From Occallatibacter sp. (lineage in GTDB: Bacteria; Acidobacteriota; Terriglobia; Terriglobales; Acidobacteriaceae), in contig JARLFZ010000005.1 of assembly GCA_031296305.1 (NCBI GenBank), positions 22,236 to 86,235 on the forward strand: a stretch of 64,000 nucleotides of DNA. Reading direction: 5' to 3'. The notes under the pieces were generated by a model. That model ran no database searches and was not told the origin of the DNA. It worked only from the letters and a program-made list of their open reading frames with translations. Both the position numbers and the translations under genes were made by a program. Shown piece after piece: positions 41,213 to 49,447 of the stretch; position 1 is the first letter of the stretch, and each line of letters opens with the position of its first letter.

Positions 41213-41923
41213 GTGATGAGTGTCACAACCAGCGGCGATCAGGTGTGGGAATTTGTATCAAGTTGCATTGGATTGGCGGTGAAATTGGCATCCACAAGCT
41301 GCAAGGCCGCATTTTTCCCGATACTGGTGAACCTGGCCGGGCGGAAGTGCGTCGTTGTGGGAGCCGGAACGGTTGCCGCCGCCAAGATTGAGGGTCTGTT
41401 GCTCTGCGACGCCGATGTGGTGGTCGTCAGCCCGCATGCGGTGCAGGCGATCCAACGTCTAGCGCGGGCTGGGAGGCTGGCCTGGCGGCGAAGGGCGTTC
41501 TCGCGAAGAGATGTGCAGGGGAAGTTTTTGGCCATCGCCGCCACGAGCTCGGGCAAGGTGAATGAGGCGGTGTTTCGCGCCTGCGCGGCGCGGGGCGTTT
41601 TGTGCAACTCCGTGGACGATCCGGAGCATTGCGACTTTATTTATCCCGCGGTGGCGCGGCGGGGGCCGTTGCAGATTGCGATTTCAACCGGCGGCCGCAG
41701 TCCCGCGCTTGCTGCCAGGCTGCGGCGGGAGCTGGAGCGGCAGTTTGGTCCGGAATGGGGGGCGTGGGTAGAGCATCTCGGCAGGCACCGCGATGAGTTG
41801 CTCAAGGGAAAGATGCCCGAGAAGAGCCGCCGGCGCCGCCTGCAACAAATGGCAACGCCGAAAGCGTTTCGTGATTTTCTGCGCGATGGAGGCCAGACGC
41901 CGGCACGGAAGAATCGCGGTTGA
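41213..41923 (+). CDS. Precorrin-2 dehydrogenase / sirohydrochlorin ferrochelatase (Met8/CysG N-domain)
   Basis: This 236-aa protein of the Met8/CysG N-terminal type oxidises precorrin-2 and inserts iron to give siroheme. The NAD-binding motif is CVVVGAGTVAAAKIEGL, followed by the catalytic-domain block CNSVDDPEHCDFIYPA and the typical ISTGGRSPALAARLRREL. The start is GTG 41213 (eight bases after AGGAG) or ATG 41216; about 35 residues precede the usual domain start. It is divergent from dsrA and complements cobA at 30877-31710. The two CysG halves are thus split across both ends of the dsr cluster. Confidence 0.9.
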   Translation: MMSVTTSGDQVWEFVSSCIGLAVKLASTSCKAAFFPILVNLAGRKCVVVGAGTVAAAKIEGLLLCDADVVVVSPHAVQAIQRLARAGRLAWRRRAFSRRDVQGKFLAIAATSSGKVNEAVFRACAARGVLCNSVDDPEHCDFIYPAVARRGPLQIAISTGGRSPALAARLRRELERQFGPEWGAWVEHLGRHRDELLKGKMPEKSRRRRLQQMATPKAFRDFLRDGGQTPARKNRG

Positions 41924-41932
41924 AGTTGTTGC

Positions 41933-43540
41933 TCAGCGCCATTCCCAATCGATGAACCCCGGCTTGACGTCGGTCATCGCGTTCACAACCAGCTCGACAA
42001 GCCCGCCATAGAAAATGCGATTCTTCTGCCAAAGATCGTAGTACGTGATCATGTCGCGGAACTGCCCTTTGCAGTTGCTGCATGGGGCGCACAGATATTT
42101 TGGCGACTCCGGGCCGGGGCATTCGGCGAATGCGTTCAGAATCTGCTCGAGCTTTTTGCGTCCGGAGACGTGGAATCGCCAGTCGGGAAAGTTGTTGCCG
42201 CTCATGATGGCGAAGCCGCTGCCGCCGCCGCAGCAATAGTTGTTCACGCCATGCGGCTCCATCTCGCGAAATTGCGGGCAAAGAGCGCGAAGGATCTCCC
42301 GTTGCGGCTCGACCACGCCCATCAAGCGCACCATATTGCAGGGATCGTGGAGAGTGACCGGAAAATCGTTGCGCGTGGGATCGAATTTGATTTTGCCGCT
42401 GAGAACGATGTCGCGCAGCAATGGCAAATAGCTTTCCCGCGGAATGTTGAGGTCACCGGTTAGAATTCGGTCGGCAATCACGCACAGTGCTTTGTGCGCG
42501 TGTCCGCATTCGCCAATCACGATGCGCTTTACACCCAGCTTTTTCGCGGCCTCCATGTGCTTCAGCGCCACGCGAGCGAATTGGGCGTCGTCGTACCACA
42601 GGCCGTAGTTAATGGCGTCGTAGGCCGCCAACTCGGAGGACATCGTCCAGTTGACGCCTGCCATGGTGAGAATGAGCGCAAATGCGCCGGGGTTCTCAGG
42701 CCAGGCCATGATCTCGCCGGCATTGTGGATGAGAAGAACGTCTGCGCCCTCGATGTCCCACGGGGTGTGGACTTCGATGCCGGTGCGTTCGCTTATGTCT
42801 TCGTCGACGAAAGCGACATTGTCTTTCACGATCTCGGCGGTCATGCCCGTCGACGAGCCGGCTTCGAGCTGCAGCATGGAGCCATTCTCGTGGATCTCGC
42901 GCGGCACAATGCCCATCTCCTGGCTGAACAGCTTGCGCAATTCGCGCGCCACCAGGCCGTTATCGCAGCCGATCGGGCAGGATTGCGCGCAGCGCCGGCA
43001 AAGATTGCAGCGGTAAGAGAGTTCGATCAGCCGTGCAACGAGGGGCCAGTTCAGATGGATGTCTCCATGCTGCCAGGCTGAGAGAAGGCCGCCGCGTTTT
43101 ACGTACTTGAAGTAGAGGCGGCGCAGAATTTCGGCGCGGAAGGTCGGGCGGTAGAGTTCGTTGCGGCCGCTGGCCTCGAAGATGTGACAGGATTCCGCGC
43201 AGGTCTGACAGCCGGTGCAGTGCTCCATGGTGAGCAGCAGCGGCTCGAAGAAGGTCCAGTTGTTTTCCTTGTCGAAGAGTTTGTCGAGGCCGGAAAGAAA
43301 GCGGGCGACAAGTTGCTCCTCTTCATCCGATGACTTCGGTTTGGGAATGTTGACGGCGCAGGTATCGTCGAGGCCGCATTCATAGCGGCTCTGGCATTGC
43401 TCTGATAGCGCAGCCCAAGCGTGGTCCTTTTCCTCGCTTTCGAGCGGCGCGGGCAACGGCATCAGTTCTTTGTTCTCGAGGTGGATCAGGGCCTCGCTGC
43501 CGGGCCGCGAAATATCGCGGAGGTCGATTTTGCCGCTCAT
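41933..43540 (-). CDS. Second DsrK-like (HdrD/TmcB-type) iron-sulfur protein
   Basis: This 535-aa paralog of DsrK has two ferredoxin motifs (HCTGCQTCAESCHIF and YRCNLCRRCAQSCPIG) and a C-terminal CCG domain (LHDPCNMVR, NNYCCGGGSGFA). The final pair CAPC is complete, unlike DsrK at 34070. It overlaps the DsrM-like gene upstream by four bases. Together they make a two-subunit membrane complex of the DsrMK/HdrED/TmcBC kind. This could oxidise menaquinol and reduce DsrC or a related disulfide. Its own promoter should lie before 44490. Confidence 0.85.
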   Translation of the reverse strand: MSGKIDLRDISRPGSEALIHLENKELMPLPAPLESEEKDHAWAALSEQCQSRYECGLDDTCAVNIPKPKSSDEEEQLVARFLSGLDKLFDKENNWTFFEPLLLTMEHCTGCQTCAESCHIFEASGRNELYRPTFRAEILRRLYFKYVKRGGLLSAWQHGDIHLNWPLVARLIELSYRCNLCRRCAQSCPIGCDNGLVARELRKLFSQEMGIVPREIHENGSMLQLEAGSSTGMTAEIVKDNVAFVDEDISERTGIEVHTPWDIEGADVLLIHNAGEIMAWPENPGAFALILTMAGVNWTMSSELAAYDAINYGLWYDDAQFARVALKHMEAAKKLGVKRIVIGECGHAHKALCVIADRILTGDLNIPRESYLPLLRDIVLSGKIKFDPTRNDFPVTLHDPCNMVRLMGVVEPQREILRALCPQFREMEPHGVNNYCCGGGSGFAIMSGNNFPDWRFHVSGRKKLEQILNAFAECPGPESPKYLCAPCSNCKGQFRDMITYYDLWQKNRIFYGGLVELVVNAMTDVKPGFIDWEWR

Positions 43541-44490
43541 TTTTGCGCCTCCCGGGTGGTCTGCGCCTCCCTTGTGGGGTTGGTGGTGGCAATCTCAGCC
43601 CAGGTGCGCTGGCCGTCAGCGCCCACGTGCGGCGCAGACCATGTGGGTTTGTAGCCCAGCGATGCGGCCACTTTGTCTTCGAGAACGCTTCCGCGCTCGT
43701 TGCGCCGGTCGTCCCACCGCACCGCATGCCAGGTAAAGTATTTGGCAATGAAATGCGCCATGTGGGTGAACGGAATATATGCCAGGAGTGTGGAGGCCAG
43801 AATCAGGCCTGCGCCGAATGCGGACCCCATGGTAATGCTGCGATCGAAGTGAACGGCGCCGCGCGCGAATTCACCGAGTGTCGCCGTGCCGGGCGCGCGC
43901 AACATGTATCCGCCGATTAGAAGCGTGAATGCCACAATGAAGAACAGCAGGTTAAAGATATCTCCGGCGTGCGTGGAATTCTTCAGGGCCGGATCGGCGG
44001 TGCGGCGCATCAGGAGCCAGAAGGCACCGGCGACAATGAGAGTGGCTGCGATAGCTGCGGAGAACATGGCGATCGGAGCCAGCACGTGAACGAGTCCAGT
44101 GATTTGCGACGTGGCGGACAACTGGCCGCACGCCAGCGCCAGCGCAGCGCAGGCAACCGCGGCGATGGCGATATAAAGTCCGAAATGAAAGAGAAAAGAT
44201 GGAAGCCACAAGCGGCGGTTGTATTCGCGCAGGCTCTTGAGGAAGAGAATCTCCTCGATCATTACGCGCCATTCGCCGCGCCGGTTGGTCACTTGCGGCT
44301 GACGCCACCATTCCTGAGTTTCGAAATACGATCCGCCATACGCCGCGCGATAGGGATGCTCATGGGGCAGTGGATAGATTTCCCAGCGCAGGTGCAGTGG
44401 CGTCCGGGCATAAACGAGAATGCGCCTTAGACAGCCAGCCAGAAAAATGAACAGGCCGAAATAAATCGCGAGATAAACCGCGGCGGTCAA
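43537..44490 (-). CDS. Second DsrM-like (TmcC-type) cytochrome b subunit
   Basis: This 317-aa membrane protein with about six helices resembles DsrM and the nitrate reductase gamma subunit. Candidate heme histidines occur in FLFHFGLYIAIAA, GLVHVLAPIAMF and THMAHFIAKYFTWHAV. The start is TTG 44490 with an excellent GGAGGAG before it. It is followed at once by the second DsrK-like gene. Being distinct from the dsrM in the main operon, it gives the cell two DsrMK-type modules. The 110-base gap before PAP2 holds no gene. Confidence 0.83.
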   Translation of the reverse strand: MTAAVYLAIYFGLFIFLAGCLRRILVYARTPLHLRWEIYPLPHEHPYRAAYGGSYFETQEWWRQPQVTNRRGEWRVMIEEILFLKSLREYNRRLWLPSFLFHFGLYIAIAAVACAALALACGQLSATSQITGLVHVLAPIAMFSAAIAATLIVAGAFWLLMRRTADPALKNSTHAGDIFNLLFFIVAFTLLIGGYMLRAPGTATLGEFARGAVHFDRSITMGSAFGAGLILASTLLAYIPFTHMAHFIAKYFTWHAVRWDDRRNERGSVLEDKVAASLGYKPTWSAPHVGADGQRTWAEIATTNPTREAQTTREAQK

Positions 44491-44600
44491 CTTTCTCCTC
44501 CGTGCAGCCGCTCAAGTGCGACAAGCTGATGGTGAATGCTACGGGGATTGTACACCGAAGTTGAAAATCCGCTAGTGTTCGAGATCATGCCGGTCCGCGA

Positions 44601-45566
44601 TCAGGCCGCAGGCATCGCGGTTGCCAGCTTGAGTTTGCAGAAGACGAAGGGCGCGAAAAACATGCCTGCGAAACTGGCCGTTGCAATGCGAAGATAGTCG
44701 AGCGCCGAACCAATGAAGGACGCGTTGGCGGCAATCGGCGCGAAGGCCGCATTGAGGCCTAGCGAGACGGCGATCATGATGCCGATCGATAAGAAGTAGC
44801 GTAGAAACTTGGTGGCGAGTCTTCCGCTGCGCGGGTCGAAGTTCACGATGCGCAACTCGAGCGGGCAAGCGATGACGAGGCCAGTGAGCCAGCCGCAATA
44901 AATCGTCATTTCCCGCACCTGGCTGTCGATATGCCTGCCGTTGAAAGCGACTGCGAGCAGCCACACCACTGCGCTCCCGGCGAAAGTGATGGCGATTTGA
45001 AAGCCATACGGCACTTTGCGCCAGTGGTTCGCCAAGCGTTCGGTGTAGCGGATTGCAACGAGGCCGAAAAGAAGGCCGAGGGCCCAGCCAAGCAAAACAT
45101 CTTCAACGTAGTGCACGCCAAGATAAGGCCGCGAGAAACCGATGACAATGACGAGAACCACTAGCCCCGAGCGGATGAAACGGCTCCTGGTGAAAGCGAA
45201 CAGGTAGGAGTAGAAAGCGGAGGAGCCCATGGCGTGGCCCGACGGCGTGGAGTATTCAAGAGCCAACGACTTGGCTTCGGACGAAGGGACGGCCCATTTT
45301 TCCTTATAAGTTCCGTCGGCTATGAAAGGCCGGGGATTCCTGAGGAGAATCTTCAGCAAATCGTTGAAAGTCATGGTGAGCAGAAGCAGCACGGTAAGGC
45401 GCACGGCTAGACGCTTGTCCCACGCCACGTAAACCATCATGGTGAAGAAGAAATAGAAGTAAGCAGTCCCCGAAAAACTTATGGAGTGAAGAAAATAAGT
45501 GAGGTAGATGTTTCTGTGGTCGGCCAGAAACTCGACCCAAGCCAGGTGAAAGTGCAGAGGTGTCAT
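44601..45566 (-). CDS. PAP2-family membrane phosphatase
   Basis: This 321-aa integral membrane protein has the three phosphatidate phosphatase motifs: KILLRNPRPF, STPSGHA and SRPYLGVHYVEDVLLG. It probably removes phosphate from an undecaprenyl or phospholipid substrate on the outer face of the membrane. The start ATG 45566 overlaps the stop of the PHP-hydrolase gene by four bases, so the two are co-expressed. About eight helices are predicted. The substrate is not determined by sequence. Confidence 0.88.
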   Translation of the reverse strand: MTPLHFHLAWVEFLADHRNIYLTYFLHSISFSGTAYFYFFFTMMVYVAWDKRLAVRLTVLLLLTMTFNDLLKILLRNPRPFIADGTYKEKWAVPSSEAKSLALEYSTPSGHAMGSSAFYSYLFAFTRSRFIRSGLVVLVIVIGFSRPYLGVHYVEDVLLGWALGLLFGLVAIRYTERLANHWRKVPYGFQIAITFAGSAVVWLLAVAFNGRHIDSQVREMTIYCGWLTGLVIACPLELRIVNFDPRSGRLATKFLRYFLSIGIMIAVSLGLNAAFAPIAANASFIGSALDYLRIATASFAGMFFAPFVFCKLKLATAMPAA

Positions 45567-47170
45567 CGCGCTGTCTTGGTTCCCTCCACGTGGACTGGCT
45601 GGTTGCCGTTACAGTCATTCGCAACGCCCCAATTGACGTAAATGGGGTTGCCGATGAGCCACAATTTTCCGCCGGGCCCGGCGACTTGCGCGCGAAACCA
45701 GTGGCGGCGACCATCGCTCGTCCAGGGCAGAGTTTCCGTGGCGTCCGCGGTGGAGATGGCGGTGCCGGCGGCGGGCGTGGCATCTTGGCCATCCTCAACC
45801 CAGTGCAGTGTTCCGCCTGCCGCGGCGGTCACATGCGCGGAAAACTCAACATGATCAGCCGACGCCGAGTTCAACTTGTCTCCCGCGTTAACCGACTGGC
45901 TGTGGCCATGCGCCGTCACCACGAGAAGCCGGTCGCGGGTTCCGACCACATCTATAAAGACATGGCCGGCGCGAATGCCGTCGAGGATCGCGGACGTGGA
46001 GAGCTCCGCTGCAAACACAACGGTCGTGGGGCTGCCGATGGAACCGATTTGATCGAGCAGTTGCATGGGGCGGTGATTGTCGCTCCCGCCGATTCCCGTG
46101 AGGCGGCAGCCGCGATTGAGTTCCCGATTCCAGAAGGGAAGGTCGGAGAGACCTTGCTGCTCGCTGCCTCCGTTGACCACTTCCACGCCCGTCAGCAGAC
46201 GCATGTCTAACGGCGTCTTCGGCTTCCACCCGCAGCCGAGGCAGATTTCGCCGCTCGGAGAAAGCGGGTGATTGATCGAAGTGATCGCACCAACCTGCGC
46301 AGCGCTCTCGAGCAACGCATTCACATCGGGGACGGTTTTGCCATCGAGGCGGAAGTCCACAAAATCGGTGCTGCCGAGGAAATTGATGTGCCCCTGAAAT
46401 GTCGTGATTTCGCGGCCGGGAATCAGAAGCAGCTTGTCGAAGTAAGGTTGCAGCTCGCGCATTTCGTCATATTGCGAGCTGGCATTGTGATCGGTAATGG
46501 CGATGAAGTCGAGTCCGCGGCGAGCGGCGGCATCCACGGTGAAGAAGAGCGGGCAGGGAACCATTTTCCCGGTCTGGCTGGGGCATTGGCCGTCACTGTG
46601 CGCGGTATGCATGTGCGGATCGCCCCGAAACCAGGCGGGTCCGGCGCGTAGCGGCTCGCGGAGGACCGGCGGCAACGCAGCCACTGCGCCGGTGCGCGTG
46701 AGATATACGTGAATGGTGTAATGCGACTCGACGCCGGCGCGAATGTTGGGCACACCGATCAGGACATTCCAGGTACCTGATGGGATGGCTCCCGGTAAAC
46801 AGGATGGCGTGGCGTCGGAGAGGCCGACAGTGAGCGTGGATTTGTTTCCGCCGCTCCAGCAGCGCAGCCCAGCGGGATCGAGCAGTCCGAGATCGAGGGC
46901 GGTGTGCTGTTCCTTTTCGGTGTAGCTGAAGGTGATGGTCACGCGCTCCGTGCCCACGGGCACCGCAAAGGGAACCTGCACATAGCTCTGGTTCTGGGAG
47001 CCGCGCACCACGCCCTGGAGGACGAAATCGGAGCCCGAAGAATCCGCGACCGGAGGCGCTTGCTGCGCCAAGGCGCCGCAAGGCAGTCCACAGGGAGACA
47101 AAAAGAGCAGCACCAGGACGAGAGTGATGGCTTCAACTGCCGCCAGGACGCGTTTTCTCAAAGCCAGCAT
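45563..47170 (-). CDS. Exported CehA/McbA-type PHP metallohydrolase
   Basis: This 535-aa protein has a signal peptide (LVLVLLFLSPCGLPCGALAQQ) and an N-terminal beta-sandwich of about 130 residues. A PHP metal-binding domain of the CehA/McbA kind follows, with FRGDPHMHTAHSDGQ and IAITDHNASSQYDEM. Such enzymes hydrolyse phosphoesters or esters. The ORF track start 47251 adds 27 non-signal residues; ATG 47170 sits right after GGAGGAAT and begins the signal peptide. Substrate unknown. Confidence 0.82.
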   Translation of the reverse strand: MLALRKRVLAAVEAITLVLVLLFLSPCGLPCGALAQQAPPVADSSGSDFVLQGVVRGSQNQSYVQVPFAVPVGTERVTITFSYTEKEQHTALDLGLLDPAGLRCWSGGNKSTLTVGLSDATPSCLPGAIPSGTWNVLIGVPNIRAGVESHYTIHVYLTRTGAVAALPPVLREPLRAGPAWFRGDPHMHTAHSDGQCPSQTGKMVPCPLFFTVDAAARRGLDFIAITDHNASSQYDEMRELQPYFDKLLLIPGREITTFQGHINFLGSTDFVDFRLDGKTVPDVNALLESAAQVGAITSINHPLSPSGEICLGCGWKPKTPLDMRLLTGVEVVNGGSEQQGLSDLPFWNRELNRGCRLTGIGGSDNHRPMQLLDQIGSIGSPTTVVFAAELSTSAILDGIRAGHVFIDVVGTRDRLLVVTAHGHSQSVNAGDKLNSASADHVEFSAHVTAAAGGTLHWVEDGQDATPAAGTAISTADATETLPWTSDGRRHWFRAQVAGPGGKLWLIGNPIYVNWGVANDCNGNQPVHVEGTKTAR

Positions 47171-47357
47171 ATTCCTCCGGCCGGTGGAAGCACTGCCCGA
47201 AAAGTCAGGACACATGATGGAATTGTCTGCCTTATCAGCTATAGTTGCCAAGGAACATCATCGCGCTCGTTGAGGCTTCTGTAACAGGAAGCGGTGAAAC
47301 GGGCCGAGACCGGCGCGCGGTGAGAACGGCGCAGGCCGGAAGGCAGAGAGGTAAATC

Positions 47358-48470
47358 GTGAAACGAGCAGCTGTGGTTGCAACTTTAATGGGAATGGCAA
47401 TGGCGCTTGCGCCCATTGCACAGGGAGAGACGAAGATGTCGATATGGGGTCATACCGCGGATGGAACCGCCGTGCCGATTTATACGTTGACCGGCGGACA
47501 GGTTGAAGTGAGAGTGACAGCGTACGGAGCGCACCTGGTGAGCGTGAAGGCTCCGGATCGCGCAGGTAAAATGGCGGATGTCGCACTGGGCTATGACACG
47601 CTCGATACGTATCTGATCAAGCCCAGTCCGTACATCGGCGCCGTGGTGGGGCGCTATGGCAATCGCATTGCGCTGGGCAAATTTACGCTGGACGGAAAAA
47701 CCTACCAGATTCCCGTCAACAACGGCGCCAACGCGCTGCATGGCGGTCCGAAGGGATTCGACCAATACGTGTGGCAGGCGAAGGAAGTGCCGGACGGAGT
47801 CGAGTTCACGCATGTGAGCCCCGATGGCGACATGGGATTTCCGGGGACGCTGACCGCGACGGTGCGCTACACGCTCAAGGGGAATACGCTGCGCATCGAC
47901 TACTCGGCCAAAACCGACAAAGACACGGTGTTGAACCTGACCAACCACTCGTATTTCAACCTGCACGGCGACGACCAGGGCAATAATCTCGACCAGAAAA
48001 TTCAAATCGACGCCGACCGCTACACGCCTGTTGACGCGGGGCTGATTCCGACCGGTGAGTTGGCGCCGGTTGCCGGCACGCCGATGGATTTCCGCAAGCC
48101 GGAAGTCATTGGCGCGCGCATCGATGCCGACAACGAGCAACTGAAGCGTGCGGGCGGCTACGATTTCAACTGGGTGCTGAACGGCAAGCCGGGAACGCTG
48201 CATCTGGCGGCGATCGTTACCGATCCGGTGAGCGGGCGCAAGCTCACGGTGGAGACCACCGAGCCAGGCGTGCAGTTCTATTCGGGAAATTTCCTGGATG
48301 GCAGTTTTACCGGCCGGCACGGCGTGAAATACGCGAAGCACGCCGGATTCTGCCTGGAAACGCAGCACTTCCCGGATTCGCCGAACCATCCGGATTTCCC
48401 GACCACTGAGCTGAAGCCCGGCGAAACGATGCACTCGACGACGACGTTCACGTTTGGGGTTGAGAAATAG
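47358..48470 (+). CDS. Exported aldose 1-epimerase (galactose mutarotase family)
   Basis: This 370-aa aldose epimerase of the GalM family has a signal peptide (VVATLMGMAMALAPIAQG). Family motifs include VGRYGNRIALGKFTLDG, NNGANALHGGPKGFD, NLTNHSYFNLHG with the catalytic histidine, and LETQHFPDSPNHPDFP. It interconverts alpha and beta anomers of sugars in the periplasm. GTG 47358 is the start. It could serve any imported aldose, including a sulfosugar, but it lies outside the sulfonate island. Confidence 0.9.
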   Translation: MKRAAVVATLMGMAMALAPIAQGETKMSIWGHTADGTAVPIYTLTGGQVEVRVTAYGAHLVSVKAPDRAGKMADVALGYDTLDTYLIKPSPYIGAVVGRYGNRIALGKFTLDGKTYQIPVNNGANALHGGPKGFDQYVWQAKEVPDGVEFTHVSPDGDMGFPGTLTATVRYTLKGNTLRIDYSAKTDKDTVLNLTNHSYFNLHGDDQGNNLDQKIQIDADRYTPVDAGLIPTGELAPVAGTPMDFRKPEVIGARIDADNEQLKRAGGYDFNWVLNGKPGTLHLAAIVTDPVSGRKLTVETTEPGVQFYSGNFLDGSFTGRHGVKYAKHAGFCLETQHFPDSPNHPDFPTTELKPGETMHSTTTFTFGVEK

Positions 48471-48485
48471 TAGTGGTTATGTTGC

Positions 48486-48608
48486 GCAGGTCTCCAGACG
48501 GGCTGTACTGGCGGCGTCCACGCCGCCAGGAATTTTATAGCGTTGGGTTGAAAGCGTGCGGGGGTCTGGAGACCCCCGCGACAGCCGGTCTGGAGACCGG
48601 CGCTACAT
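48486..48608. repeat. REP-like cluster, copy 3 with inverted partner unit
   Basis: A complete double palindrome (48558-48608) of the 6260-6308 family is preceded by an inverted partial unit (GGTCTCCAGACGGGCTGTA, then GGCGGCGTCCACGCCGCC). This is a head-to-head arrangement like a BIME. It fills the gap between convergent genes. The last bases CTACAT form the stop codon and last codon of the 48603-49400 gene. Confidence 0.8.
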
Positions 48609-49400
48609 CGTTTTCCATTTGCTGAACCATCCGAGACCGTCCGAAGTCTTCGCGGCCGGGATGTATTCGCAGCCGATCCAGCCTTCGTAGCCAAGCTCGT
48701 CGATCAAATCGAAAAGATACTCGTAGCGAATCTCACCCGTGTCGGGCTCGTGGCGCTCCGGCACGCCTGCAATTTGGAAGTGGCCCACGCGCGTTTGCTT
48801 CGGGTCCGCAAGATATTTGCGAATCCTGATGGCTAGATCGCCCTCTTCCACCTGGCAATGGAAGAGGTCCATGAGGATTTTGAGATTGGGGGCGCCGATT
48901 TCGGCGACAATCGCGTGCGCTTCTTCCTGGCGATTCAGAAAAAAGCCCGGCATGTTGCGCAACGCGATGGGCTCGATGAGTAATTGGATCCCTGCCACCC
49001 GCGCCTGATCCGCCGCCCAGGCAAGATTTTCGGTATAGACGCCAAGCAGGTGTGCGCGATCCGCTCCCGCCGGTGGGATTCCGGCCATGGAATGAATGCG
49101 TGGACATTGCATGACAAGCGCGTACTCGAGAGCTTGCAGAAAACCGTCGCGAAATTCTTTTTCGCGGCCGGGCAGCGCCGTGATGCCACGCTCGCCCGCC
49201 TTCCAGTCGCCGGGAGGCGAGTTGAAGAGGACCTGGCCCAGTCCGTGTTCCTTGAGCAGCGCGGCCAACGTGGCGGCTGGATGCTCGTATGGGGACAGAT
49301 ACTCGACAGCCGTGAAGCCATCGTGCGCAGCCGCGGCAAAGCGGTCGAGGAACTTGTGTTCCTGGTACATCATGGTCAGGTTGGCGGCAAAACGAGGCAT
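48603..49400 (-). CDS. Hydroxypyruvate isomerase / 2-oxo-tetronate isomerase family protein
   Basis: This 265-aa cytoplasmic TIM barrel protein is of the Hyi/OtnI family. The N-terminus [21 protein letters not shown] and the blocks [28 protein letters not shown] and [15 protein letters not shown] are characteristic, with metal ligands Glu, Asp, His and Glu in the expected strands. It isomerises hydroxypyruvate or 2-oxo-tetronate type compounds. It stands alone. Its stop codon is provided by the adjacent REP element. Confidence 0.88.
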   Translation of the reverse strand: MPRFAANLTMMYQEHKFLDRFAAAAHDGFTAVEYLSPYEHPAATLAALLKEHGLGQVLFNSPPGDWKAGERGITALPGREKEFRDGFLQALEYALVMQCPRIHSMAGIPPAGADRAHLLGVYTENLAWAADQARVAGIQLLIEPIALRNMPGFFLNRQEEAHAIVAEIGAPNLKILMDLFHCQVEEGDLAIRIRKYLADPKQTRVGHFQIAGVPERHEPDTGEIRYEYLFDLIDELGYEGWIGCEYIPAAKTSDGLGWFSKWKTM

Positions 49401-49447
49401 GGCATCGGCTCCGTAATCAAATTATGGGCTGCGTTGAGACGCCGGAA

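Noticed and set aside
47385-48434. 349-aa minus-strand ORF opposite the aldose epimerase gene
   Set aside because: Rich in Arg, His and Val, as expected from antisense of a GC-rich gene, with no motifs; the plus-strand GalM-type protein is full length.
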